63,751 bases of DNA. It comes from Kurthia populi. Lineage in GTDB: Bacteria; Bacillota; Bacilli; Bacillales_A; Planococcaceae. Below, piece after piece: positions 1 to 8,728 of this stretch (the stretch's first letter is position 1; every line of letters starts with the position of its first letter). Made by a program: the position numbers and the translations under genes. Location of the stretch: positions 1 to 63,751 of the forward strand of contig NZ_JBHUOR010000137.1 in assembly GCF_042686175.1 (NCBI RefSeq). The letters are read 5' to 3'. Under the pieces are notes generated by a model. The model was not told the DNA's origin, did no database searches, and was given only the letters and a program-made list of their open reading frames with translations.

Positions 1-92
1 CACTTTCATTGATCAACAATCGACCAAGAAAGTGCCTCAACTGGAATACCACACAGGATGCATTTGAATGTGAAGTGGTGCAGTTAATTTGA
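1..92 (+). pseudogene. IS30-family transposase, C-terminal end (partial at window edge)
   Basis: Reading from base 3, the plus strand gives an open frame containing INNRPRKCLNWNT and ending ...VVQLI at a TGA at 90-92. The NNRPRK-L-W-T block followed by a short hydrophobic end is the usual C-terminus of IS30-type DDE transposases. The rest of the gene lies outside the window, so I cannot say whether it is intact. The bases after the stop (about 93-105) probably hold the right inverted repeat. The element sits just downstream of dtd and points towards it, beyond the dtd terminator. Confidence 0.75.
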
Positions 93-107
93 CAATCTAT
101 CTTATGT

Positions 108-148
108 AAACAAAAAGGAGTTACCATTTAGGCAACTCCTTTTTGTTT
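108..148 (-). terminator. Terminator of relA-dtd
   Basis: A perfect 15-bp inverted repeat (108-122 with 134-148) with an 11-base loop starts right after the dtd stop. The T-rich descending arm on the minus strand fits an intrinsic terminator. Confidence 0.85.
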
Positions 149-149
149 A

Positions 150-596
150 TTATTTCGTAGGTGAATCAAAAATAATCGTCACAGGGCCATCATTTATGAG
201 CTCGACATCCATCATCGCGCCAAAGATACCTGTGTGGACTTCTAGGCCTTCTTTACGAAGTGCTTCATTAAAGTACTCCCATAGCGGTTCGGCGTGTTCT
301 GGACGCGATGCACCAGTAAAACTAGGACGGTTCCCCTTTTTTGTATCAGCGTAAAGCGTAAACTGCGAAATAGATAAAATCGCACCGCCATGTTGAGAAA
401 TTGACAAATTCATTTTTCCTTCGTCATCTTCCCAAATACGTGTTTTAGCAATTTTGGCTGCTAAATAATCGGCATCTGATTTTGTATCGTCATGTGTAAT
501 ACCTACAAGTAATACATACCCTTTGTTGATTTGACCTGTAATTTTTCCTTCTACGGTAACCGAAGCCTCTCGACTACGTTGTAATACGACTCTCAC
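150..596 (-). CDS. dtd: D-aminoacyl-tRNA deacylase
   Basis: This 148-residue cytosolic enzyme hydrolyses D-amino acids (and glycine mischarged on tRNA-Ala) from tRNA, keeping the wrong enantiomer out of protein synthesis. The two family signatures are present: SQFTL at 77-81 and the Gly-cisPro motif NDGPVT at 135-140. Length is normal for the family. The start is GTG, preceded by a GGGGAG ribosome-binding site. It lies 15 bases after relA, as in B. subtilis (relA-dtd), and is probably cotranscribed with it. The hairpin just beyond the stop closes the unit. Confidence 0.95.
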   Translation of the reverse strand: MRVVLQRSREASVTVEGKITGQINKGYVLLVGITHDDTKSDADYLAAKIAKTRIWEDDEGKMNLSISQHGGAILSISQFTLYADTKKGNRPSFTGASRPEHAEPLWEYFNEALRKEGLEVHTGIFGAMMDVELINDGPVTIIFDSPTK

Positions 597-611
597 TTGT
601 TCTAACTCCCC

Positions 612-2804
612 TTAGTTGTTGACACGTTGTACAGAATATATATCTGGAATTTGTTTAATACGATCTACCACTTTATATAAATGTTGAATATCACGAATTT
701 GTAATGTTAAATGAACCGTCGCAATTTTATCACGATCTGCACGGCCATTTACTGCACTAATTTGCGTTTTTGTTTCATTTACAACTTGCATAACATCTGT
801 AATTAAAGCCGGACGATCAAAACCAGTCACTTCAATATCAACGGCATATAATTTAGTATTATTGTCAGCAAATTCCCATTCAACATCAATTAATCGTTCT
901 TTTTCAGATGCAGCTTGTACGTTTGGACAATCTGCACGGTGAACCGATACCCCACGCCCTTTTGTAATAAAGCCTACGATATCATCGCCAGGAACCGGGC
1001 GACAACAACGTGATAAACGAATTAATAGATTTTCTAACCCTCTAACAACAACACCGGTTTCTGTTGGTTTTGTATCTTCAGGTTTATTCATTTCCTTCGT
1101 GATTTTTTGAAGCGCTTCTTGTGAATCACGTTCTTTACGAATTTTTTCTGCTAATCGATTAACCACTTGTAAAGCAGTCATGCCATTAAAACCAACTGCA
1201 GCAATTAAATCATCGGCAGATTGGTAATTAAATTTTTCACAAGCACGCTTGAAGTTTTCCGTAGTTAATACTTCATCACGATTAAAGCCTTGTTCTTCAA
1301 TCTCTTTTTCAATCATTTCGCGCCCTTTATTCACATTATCTTCACGTGCTTGCTTTTTAAAGAATTGCTTAATTTTATGTTTTGCTTGTGAAGATTGTGC
1401 TAGGCTCAGCCAATCACGGCTTGGGCCAAATGATTGTTTTGATGTAATCACTTCAACAATATCGCCTGTATGCAGTGGTGTATCAAGCGGCACCATTTTG
1501 CCATTCACTTTTGCACCAATGGTACGGTTCCCAATCTCAGAGTGCACACGATAGGCAAAGTCAATTGGTACAGAGCCTGCGGGAAGCTCAAGTACGTCGC
1601 CTTTTGGTGAAAAGACGTAAACCATATCTGAGAATAAATCGAATTTTAATGATTCCATAAATTCCTCAGCATCATTGGATACATTTTGGAATTCTAAAAT
1701 CTCACGGAACCACGTTAATTTGCTATCAATATCAGATTTTTCAGTCGCTGCGTTTTTACCTTCTTTATACGCCCAATGCGCCGCAACACCGTACTCTGCA
1801 ATATTATGCATATCTTTTGTACGAATTTGTACTTCTAAAGGGTCCCCGTAAGGTCCAATAACCGTCGTATGTAACGATTGATATAAATTTTGTTTTGGCA
1901 TGGCAATATAATCTTTAAAACGTCCTGGCATTGGTTTCCATAATGTATGGACAATCCCTAATACGGCATAACAATCTTTAATGCTATCTACAAGTACGCG
2001 AATCGCTAATAAGTCATAGATTTCATTAAATTGTTTATGCTGAGACTGCATTTTTTTATAAATACTATAAATATGCTTTGGACGTCCCGATAGGTCTGCA
2101 TGAATTTCAACATCATCCAATTGGCCATGAATTTCGTCCATCACATTTTTCAAATAAGCTTCACGTTCTGTACGCTTACGTTTCATTAAATTAACAATAC
2201 GATAATATTGTTGTGGGTTTAAATAACGTAATGCCGTATCTTCGAGTTCCCATTTGATTGCTGAAATCCCTAAACGATGTGCTAATGGCGCAAAAATTTC
2301 AAGTGTTTCTTTTGAAATTCGACGTTGTTTTTCTACAGGCAAATGTTTTAGCGTACGCATATTATGTAAGCGGTCTGCTAATTTAATTAAAATAACACGA
2401 ATATCTTGGGCCATCGCAACAAACATTTTACGATGGTTTTCTGCTTGTTGTTCTTTTTTCGATTTATATTTGATTTTCCCTAATTTTGTGACGCCATCAA
2501 CTAACATGGCTACTTCTTCACCAAATTGCGCTACTAAATCTTCACGTGTCACTTCTGTGTCTTCTACAACATCGTGTAAAAAGCCCGCAGAAACCGTTTC
2601 TGGATCCATTTGTAAATCTGCCAAAATACCTGCTACTTGTACAGGATGCACAATATACGGCTCTCCCGAACTACGGAACTGCTCCTTATGCGCCTCTCTT
2701 GCTAGCTCATATGCGCGTCGCACAAACTCGACGTGTTCCTCATTCATATAAGAAGAAAGTATGTCAAACACTTCTTCTGATGTCATTACTTGATCCTTCG
2801 CCAT
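612..2804 (-). CDS. relA: Bifunctional (p)ppGpp synthetase/hydrolase, long RSH type
   Basis: The 730-residue ribosome-associated protein makes and degrades (p)ppGpp during amino-acid starvation. The N-terminal HD hydrolase domain has H53, the HDVVEDT core at 77-83 and so should be active. The synthetase domain carries RPKHIYSIYKKM and YQSLHTTVIG. A TGS domain (about 390-450), a zinc-finger-like CCRPVPGD segment and a C-terminal ACT domain follow, giving full RSH length. Having both catalytic domains, it is the bifunctional Rel of Firmicutes, not the synthetase-only E. coli RelA. It is followed by dtd and separated from apt by a terminator. Confidence 0.97.
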   Translation of the reverse strand: MAKDQVMTSEEVFDILSSYMNEEHVEFVRRAYELAREAHKEQFRSSGEPYIVHPVQVAGILADLQMDPETVSAGFLHDVVEDTEVTREDLVAQFGEEVAMLVDGVTKLGKIKYKSKKEQQAENHRKMFVAMAQDIRVILIKLADRLHNMRTLKHLPVEKQRRISKETLEIFAPLAHRLGISAIKWELEDTALRYLNPQQYYRIVNLMKRKRTEREAYLKNVMDEIHGQLDDVEIHADLSGRPKHIYSIYKKMQSQHKQFNEIYDLLAIRVLVDSIKDCYAVLGIVHTLWKPMPGRFKDYIAMPKQNLYQSLHTTVIGPYGDPLEVQIRTKDMHNIAEYGVAAHWAYKEGKNAATEKSDIDSKLTWFREILEFQNVSNDAEEFMESLKFDLFSDMVYVFSPKGDVLELPAGSVPIDFAYRVHSEIGNRTIGAKVNGKMVPLDTPLHTGDIVEVITSKQSFGPSRDWLSLAQSSQAKHKIKQFFKKQAREDNVNKGREMIEKEIEEQGFNRDEVLTTENFKRACEKFNYQSADDLIAAVGFNGMTALQVVNRLAEKIRKERDSQEALQKITKEMNKPEDTKPTETGVVVRGLENLLIRLSRCCRPVPGDDIVGFITKGRGVSVHRADCPNVQAASEKERLIDVEWEFADNNTKLYAVDIEVTGFDRPALITDVMQVVNETKTQISAVNGRADRDKIATVHLTLQIRDIQHLYKVVDRIKQIPDIYSVQRVNN

Positions 2805-2920
2805 GTTAAGCCCACCCTATTCATAATTTTTCCGATTAGATATAAGTTCCATTTTATAAAACAATGCCTACCTTTGTAAAGCTACTACTATTGATTTATT
2901 CGTAAAATAAACTTTTAATT

Positions 2921-2961
2921 GAAGAAAAACACAAAAGCTACGCCAATGCGCAGCTTTTGTG
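2921..2961 (-). terminator. Terminator after apt
   Basis: A 10-bp stem (2930-2939 with 2952-2961) is followed on the minus strand by a T-rich run. It separates recJ-apt from relA-dtd, so relA probably has its own promoter in 2805-2920. Confidence 0.8.
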
Positions 2962-2981
2962 CTTCATTCATCACTCAATGA

Positions 2982-3500
2982 TTAGTATGGGTATTGCATT
3001 AATGTGAAGATATCATAGCCTTCAATTTTATCGCGACCGTGTAATTCTTCTAATTCAATTAAGAATGCACAGCCGACTACTTCGCCGCCTAATTCTTCGA
3101 TTAATTGAATCGTTGCAGCAACTGTACCACCAGTAGCAAGTAAATCATCAACGATTAATACTTTTTGGCCTGGTTTGATAGCATCTTTGTGCATTGTTAA
3201 TGTGTCTTTACCGTATTCTAAGCCGTAATCAGCTGAGATGACTTCACGAGGTAATTTACCAGGTTTACGTACCGGAGCAAATCCGATTTCTAATGCGTAT
3301 GCTACAGGACATCCTGTAATGAAGCCACGCGCTTCAGGTCCGACGATAAGCTCTGCGCCTACTTTTTTAGCATATTCCACAATTTGGTCAGTAGCATATC
3401 GGTATGCTTTACCATTGTCCATAATTGTTGTGATATCTTTGAAAGAAATGCCTTCTTTAGGCCAATCTTGTACGATCGATACGTATTGTTTTAAATCCAT
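2982..3500 (-). CDS. apt: Adenine phosphoribosyltransferase
   Basis: The 172-residue enzyme salvages adenine to AMP using PRPP. The PRPP-binding signature VLIVDDLLATGGT is at 114-126 and the adenine-side GPEARGF at 54-60. Length matches the family. Its ATG shares one base with the end of recJ, so the two are translationally coupled, the usual recJ-apt order in Bacilli. A strong terminator follows. Confidence 0.97.
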   Translation of the reverse strand: MDLKQYVSIVQDWPKEGISFKDITTIMDNGKAYRYATDQIVEYAKKVGAELIVGPEARGFITGCPVAYALEIGFAPVRKPGKLPREVISADYGLEYGKDTLTMHKDAIKPGQKVLIVDDLLATGGTVAATIQLIEELGGEVVGCAFLIELEELHGRDKIEGYDIFTLMQYPY

Positions 3501-5842
3501 TATTGTTCCTCCTCAGAAACTGTTTGATGTATTCGTTCATCAAACCACTGTCTTAAATCTTTATATGGTGCATACAACAGCGTCTTTTCTAACGCGAGTT
3601 GCTGCGTGCGCTCTTTGTAAATAGCAGCAGATGTTAAGTCTCGCTTTGGTGGGTTATCTACAATTTTAGCAAGTCCATTCTCTATTGTAACAAATTCAAG
3701 TTCAAAAAACACCTGTGTCATGAAAATTAGCATTGCTCGACTCCAACCTTTATGCTTCGCTAATGTATTCAAATTTTGGTGTAAATGGAATTCGCGACGT
3801 TTTCGTAAAAATGCGTAGTACCAGACAAATTGTTCACGTGTCGGCATTCCATCGAATAAATGTGGGTCTGATACGTAGAAATGCGCATAAATTCTTTCCA
3901 ATTTTTCCAACGAAATAACGTGTTCTAATTGTTGAACATTCTGTGGCAAGTCGAGTAAAACAATAAATTTCTCGTATGCTTCTGCAGTATCTTCTTCGTC
4001 ATAATATTTAATTTCCCGTGGAATAACACTCGTATAATGCGCAATTGTATCTTTACGAAATGCTAAAAATGTTGTTTGGTCTGCATCAATTTTCGCTAAC
4101 CATTGTGAAATTTTATGTCCGCCACGAATATCAAAAAGCTGCCAAGCATCGGTATGCACGTCTTGTAGCATGAATTGTGGTTTACGACGACCATTCCACT
4201 CATTAATTTGAATATCCCCAGCAAATGAAATATCGATGCCTGGTGTCAGTTCATCGGCTAAATACCCTTTATGAAAACCAACAGCATCTAAATAATGGCC
4301 ATTTTTCCCGATTTCCATTTTAATATGGTCTTCATTGGCACCAATTTTACGCATCGTTTTAATGGATAAGTCTCGTAAACCGTATAATGGTTTTTCAAAC
4401 TCCACTCCAAATGGCGCTAATTTTTTCAAATCATCCAGTGCGTCTAAATCAATTTCTTCTACATTAAGTGGAATATCAATATTTAAAACCGGCACCAAAT
4501 CTTCTTCACTTAAACAATCAAGTGCTTGTGTATGTAGACGACTGCGTAGCTCATCCACATCGGCTTGTTGCAACGTCATACCTGCGGCCATTGGGTGTCC
4601 CCCAAATGCTGGTAAAATATCACGATTTTTATCAAGTTCCACATACATATTAAAGCCTTCAATACTACGTGCCGAGCCTTTTGCAATGCCTTTTTCGCTA
4701 TCTGTCGCCAGGACGATTGTTGGACGATAGTATTTTTCTACCAGACGTGATGCAACTATTCCGACAACACCCGCATTCCACCCCTCACCTGCAACGACTA
4801 ACACACGAGAATTTCCTACTTCCGGAATAGTTTCAACCATATCAATGGCTTCCTCTGTAATGGCTGCAACTAAATCTTGACGCTCTTTATTACGTTCGTT
4901 TAAATAATTCGCCATATGCATGGCCTCTGTTTGTTGTTCCATCATTAAAAAGTCAACACCAGGTGCGGCATCTCCTAAGCGTCCTAGTGCATTTAAACGA
5001 GGACCAAAGCCAAAGCCGATCGTTTGTTCATCAATATCACTTAACTCTGTACCCGCAACGGTTGCTAATGCTTGGATTGCCGGTCGCGCATGATGACGCA
5101 TACGTTCTAATCCTTTGATAACGAAATAACGATTTTCATCTACTAACGGAACTAAATCAGCTACTGTCCCAATCGCAACGACATCTATTAATTCCTCAGG
5201 TACGCGACCTAATAGTGCTTGAGCTACTTTAAACGCCACCCCAACACCGGCCAACTCACCAAATGGATAATTCCCCTCTGGGTGACGTGGGTGAATAATA
5301 AAGTCTGCATTCGGTAATTCTTTTCCTGGCTCATGGTGATCTGTAACAATTACATCTACACCAAGTGACTTGATAACATCAATTGGACCATTGCCTGCAA
5401 TGCCATTATCGACTGTAATCAATAAGTTGGCGCCTGCTTCTGCAATTTCACGGAATAGCGCTTCATTCGGTCCATAACCATGCTCGAAGCGATTTGGAAT
5501 AACGTGTTCTACAACTGCACCAAGCTGCTGTAGCGCTGTCTTCATAACCGTTGAACTTGTAATACCATCTGTATCATAATCACCGTAGACCACAATATTT
5601 TCCTGTTGCTCAATGGCACGTTGAATCCGCGCAACCGCTCCCTCTAAATCATGCAATAAATACGGATCATGAATAACTTCCTCATCTGTACGCAAGAAAT
5701 CAAGTGCCTCATCTGTAGTTGTATACCCGCGTGTCACTAAAATTTTCGCTGCAAGTGCAGATAAACCCGTCCCTTGTGCAACGGCTTCCACTGCTTGCTC
5801 ATCGGGCGTATGAATACGCCATTTTTTCTCCATAGTTCCCAT
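3500..5842 (-). CDS. recJ: Single-stranded-DNA 5'-3' exonuclease RecJ
   Basis: RecJ degrades single-stranded DNA 5' to 3' in recombinational and mismatch repair. The 780-residue protein has the DHH-family metal motifs: DYDTDG at 88-93, DNG at 145-147 and DHH at 168-170, then a DHHA1 domain with GGHPMAAG and an OB-fold region. The long C-terminal extension is typical of Bacilli. The first ATG is chosen because GAGGA stands 9 bases upstream. It ends inside the start of apt; a prepilin peptidase lies upstream with only a short gap. Confidence 0.97.
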   Translation of the reverse strand: MGTMEKKWRIHTPDEQAVEAVAQGTGLSALAAKILVTRGYTTTDEALDFLRTDEEVIHDPYLLHDLEGAVARIQRAIEQQENIVVYGDYDTDGITSSTVMKTALQQLGAVVEHVIPNRFEHGYGPNEALFREIAEAGANLLITVDNGIAGNGPIDVIKSLGVDVIVTDHHEPGKELPNADFIIHPRHPEGNYPFGELAGVGVAFKVAQALLGRVPEELIDVVAIGTVADLVPLVDENRYFVIKGLERMRHHARPAIQALATVAGTELSDIDEQTIGFGFGPRLNALGRLGDAAPGVDFLMMEQQTEAMHMANYLNERNKERQDLVAAITEEAIDMVETIPEVGNSRVLVVAGEGWNAGVVGIVASRLVEKYYRPTIVLATDSEKGIAKGSARSIEGFNMYVELDKNRDILPAFGGHPMAAGMTLQQADVDELRSRLHTQALDCLSEEDLVPVLNIDIPLNVEEIDLDALDDLKKLAPFGVEFEKPLYGLRDLSIKTMRKIGANEDHIKMEIGKNGHYLDAVGFHKGYLADELTPGIDISFAGDIQINEWNGRRKPQFMLQDVHTDAWQLFDIRGGHKISQWLAKIDADQTTFLAFRKDTIAHYTSVIPREIKYYDEEDTAEAYEKFIVLLDLPQNVQQLEHVISLEKLERIYAHFYVSDPHLFDGMPTREQFVWYYAFLRKRREFHLHQNLNTLAKHKGWSRAMLIFMTQVFFELEFVTIENGLAKIVDNPPKRDLTSAAIYKERTQQLALEKTLLYAPYKDLRQWFDERIHQTVSEEEQ

Positions 5843-5904
5843 ATGCTCACTTCCTCACTATCTTTCATTATAACGACAAACATTCGTTTGGCACATAAAA
5901 AAGC

Positions 5905-6624
5905 TTAATGAGTATACCAGTTTAAAAACGCTTCTCCGTAAAAATAGGTAACCATTGTTGCAATAGCAATCGAGGGCGCAAAAGGAATTTCTCTCGTTGT
6001 AGATGCTCGACCTACGAAAAACCACACAAATCCACATAATGTCGCTAAAAATAACGATACGAACGCTAAAGGTAAGCCAAGTACTGCACCAATAATTGCA
6101 TATAATTTCACATCGCCACCACCGATTCCACCATGTGATAGCCATGCAAATAATGCTAAAAATAAAAAAATGCTTGCACTTCCGACTATTCGCATGAATA
6201 ATAGCTCAGGTTCAAATAAGCAAATGATAAAAATAACACTCCAAAAAAACAATAAAATACGATTGGGAATCAGTTGATAGTACATGTCACTCACTGAAAT
6301 TGTGACAAATAATAAGACAAGAACAAAGCCTAGAAAAAAAGCATTCGATAGACCATAAACACTATATAATGCGACAACTAAAAAGCCACTAAGTACTTCA
6401 AGGAATGGTGATAATAACGGAATCGATTTCTGACAATGTCGACAGCGCCCTCGTAATAAAATATAAGATAAAATCGGAATCAATTCTACTGGCTTTAAGA
6501 CAGTGTGACACTGTTCACAGCAAGAACGTCCAACGATAAAAGATTGCTTTTTCGGTAAACGATAGCCTACCACATGACAAAACGACGCAAAACAGGCAGT
6601 AATTATAAAAAGTAATACGGGCAT
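5905..6624 (-). CDS. Prepilin peptidase, A24 family (ComC/PilD type)
   Basis: This 239-residue polytopic membrane aspartyl protease cleaves and usually N-methylates prepilin leaders for type IV pili or the competence pseudopilus. The N-terminal zinc-binding cysteines are C36/C39 and C61/C64. The catalytic aspartates are D113 (SVSDMYYQLIPN) and D171 in GGGD. About seven hydrophobic segments follow. An AAGGAG site precedes the ATG. B. subtilis comC lies next to folC; here the gene is beside recJ with no pilus gene adjacent, so it has moved or been acquired separately. Likely clients are com pseudopilins encoded elsewhere; whether the proteins at 26.5-30.2 kb are clients is open. Confidence 0.92.
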   Translation of the reverse strand: MPVLLFIITACFASFCHVVGYRLPKKQSFIVGRSCCEQCHTVLKPVELIPILSYILLRGRCRHCQKSIPLLSPFLEVLSGFLVVALYSVYGLSNAFFLGFVLVLLFVTISVSDMYYQLIPNRILLFFWSVIFIICLFEPELLFMRIVGSASIFLFLALFAWLSHGGIGGGDVKLYAIIGAVLGLPLAFVSLFLATLCGFVWFFVGRASTTREIPFAPSIAIATMVTYFYGEAFLNWYTH

Positions 6625-6724
6625 CTAATCAGCTCCTTTTTGACAGTGTACGTGGCATCCTTTATTTTAGCGAATTTATTTTTTTACAATAATGACGAAA
6701 AAGAAGTTATTATTTAAAAACCCA

Positions 6725-6767
6725 TTAAAAAAAACGTGCATTTGAAAATAATCATTCAAATACACGT
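6725..6767 (-). terminator. Terminator after the subtilase gene
   Basis: A 13-bp stem with one mismatch (6734-6746 with 6755-6767) is followed on the minus strand by about nine T residues. Confidence 0.85.
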
Positions 6768-6775
6768 CCTATTAT

Positions 6776-8554
6776 TTATTTCACCGTAAATTTAATCGCA
6801 AATGGTGTAGTAATTGCTTTTGATGTTTTTGTTTTTAATTTAGTAGGATCAATCATAATCACATAATTCCCTTTTGCTAATGTTTTGGTTGTCGTTAAAC
6901 GAATAGCTTTCCCGCTTGAAGCCTTCGTCAATTTAAAACCCGATACCTCTTTGCCAGCGCGGTAAATGACAACACGATTCTCTGTGAGCGTAGAAGACTT
7001 AATCGGCGTTGTAAAGCGAATCTGTGTCGTTTTCGCAGACGCCATTTTTGTTAAATTTGTCGCACTGATTTTTGTCGATTTTGTCGTAGGAGACGTTACA
7101 ACCGTTTTAATTTTTTTATTGTAAGCCTTCACTAATTTCTTTTCGGGAGATGCTAAGTCACTATAAAGTGAATACAATGGCGTGAATTTTGTGCGTAAGC
7201 CAATTTTTCTACCTTCTTGAATTGCTGAAAGCCACGTTGTAATTTTATATTGATTATTACTAATAAACTGCTGTGCATCACTCTTCGTTTCAATCGCTTC
7301 ATCATCTGTATCGATTGGTAAACTAGAGCCATCTGAGTCGTCTGGTGAAGGTGTTATCGGTTCATTTTCAACTGTTGGTAATTTTTCATCTGTCACAAAC
7401 GCAGCCAAATTCGGTAAGCCGTTACCATATAAATCATCACGCCCTGACACACCTAAATCTTCACTATATTTTTTTAATAAAGCTTGAAGCTGTGCTGTAG
7501 TTGCTGTTGGGTATTTTTCTTTTAGTAAAGTAATCATTGCTGTAATATGAGGTGCCGCAAATGACGTACCTGAATCCACTCTTATACCGCCGGATTTTGA
7601 TAGCAATCGAAGAGACTCTCCTGGCGCTACAAAATCAACGGTATCACCTACATTTGAAAAATACGAGCGCACTTTTTGTTGATCTACCGCTCCGACACCA
7701 ATCACACCTGAATAGGCTGCAGGATAATCAACCGGTGCCAATGCAGATAACGAACTTTCATTGCCGCTAGCAGCAATAATGGTGACACCTGCTGCATTTG
7801 CTGCTTTAATAGCACGCTCTAAAATAGCATCGGGTTCTGCAGAGCCGAGCGACATATTTAGCACAGTAAGATTGTTTTCAATACTCCATTCTACTGCCGA
7901 TAAAATTGTCGACATTTCAGCGTTGTCTCCTTCGAAAACCTTTAGACTATAAACATCGGCATTAGGTGCCAGTCCCACAACTGTATTCGTACCATCTTTT
8001 ACAGAATTCGCTGTGATGATACCAGCTACTCCCGTACCATGGTTTTCTGTGTCATAAACTGTACTCTCGTCTACTGAAGTCGCTGGATTGTCTTGTACAA
8101 AGGATAAACGTGTCACATGATCCATACCTGAGACCTTAGCAACACCTGTATCAATGACTCCCACTTTTACACCATTGCCGGTTAAACCTAATGTCCAAGG
8201 GCGTGTTATCCCCGTCATTTTCGAACTCCATGATAAATTGGTAATCGATAATAAATCAGCCGTTGTATAGCGAGCAGAAGTTTCGTATGTAGTTGCATTT
8301 TTTTCGATTACTTGAATATTTGTATCTGATTTTAATATGCGCAGTGCATCATCACTAAATGTTCCTTCGATTGTTTTAAAGGCTTCGAAATCTTTTACAA
8401 TAGCCGTTGCATTCTCCTCAATTGCTTGTTTACCGGCATCATTTTTATAAATAATAAAAACATCCTCATGCTCTGCTGCATGGGCAAATTGTGGTGCAGC
8501 TACTGCTAACCAAGCGGAAGCTCCAATTGTTAAACACCATTTTTTCCAATTCAT
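6776..8554 (-). CDS. Secreted S8-family serine protease (subtilase) with C-terminal Ig-like domain
   Basis: The 592-residue protein begins with a Sec signal peptide (cleavage near AHAA, 24-27), then an I9-like propeptide (about 30-95). The subtilisin triad is intact: D135 in VIDTGV, H172 in NHGTGVAG, S331 in SGTSFAAP, with N265 (SGN) as oxyanion residue. After a Ser/Asp-rich linker (about 390-420) there is a helical segment and a final beta-rich SbsA_Ig-like domain (about 490-592), which could bind wall or matrix. No sortase motif or S-layer repeats are seen. An AGGAGAG site precedes the ATG. It is monocistronic and is not found in this position in B. subtilis. Confidence 0.92.
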   Translation of the reverse strand: MNWKKWCLTIGASAWLAVAAPQFAHAAEHEDVFIIYKNDAGKQAIEENATAIVKDFEAFKTIEGTFSDDALRILKSDTNIQVIEKNATTYETSARYTTADLLSITNLSWSSKMTGITRPWTLGLTGNGVKVGVIDTGVAKVSGMDHVTRLSFVQDNPATSVDESTVYDTENHGTGVAGIITANSVKDGTNTVVGLAPNADVYSLKVFEGDNAEMSTILSAVEWSIENNLTVLNMSLGSAEPDAILERAIKAANAAGVTIIAASGNESSLSALAPVDYPAAYSGVIGVGAVDQQKVRSYFSNVGDTVDFVAPGESLRLLSKSGGIRVDSGTSFAAPHITAMITLLKEKYPTATTAQLQALLKKYSEDLGVSGRDDLYGNGLPNLAAFVTDEKLPTVENEPITPSPDDSDGSSLPIDTDDEAIETKSDAQQFISNNQYKITTWLSAIQEGRKIGLRTKFTPLYSLYSDLASPEKKLVKAYNKKIKTVVTSPTTKSTKISATNLTKMASAKTTQIRFTTPIKSSTLTENRVVIYRAGKEVSGFKLTKASSGKAIRLTTTKTLAKGNYVIMIDPTKLKTKTSKAITTPFAIKFTVK

Positions 8555-8682
8555 CTTTCTTCTCTCCTACTCACTGAAAATTGGCCAACACGTCCATTTA
8601 TTACATCTGAATTGTTCATATTGTATCATAGAGCGTCATATTCTACGTTACTTTCATATGTCATTTCAATTACATTTCTAGT

Positions 8683-8720
8683 AAAAAAAGCACCCTAGCT
8701 ATATGCTAGAGTGCTTTTTA
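8683..8720 (-). terminator. Terminator of secDF
   Basis: A 15-bp stem with one mismatch (8685-8699 with 8705-8719), with an A/T tail on both sides, lies just after the secDF stop. Confidence 0.85.
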
Positions 8721-8728
8721 ATGAAGCC

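Noticed and set aside
5858..6145. Minus-strand ORF inside the prepilin peptidase
   Set aside because: It is in a second frame of the peptidase gene, rich in Trp and Cys, and lacks a good start site.
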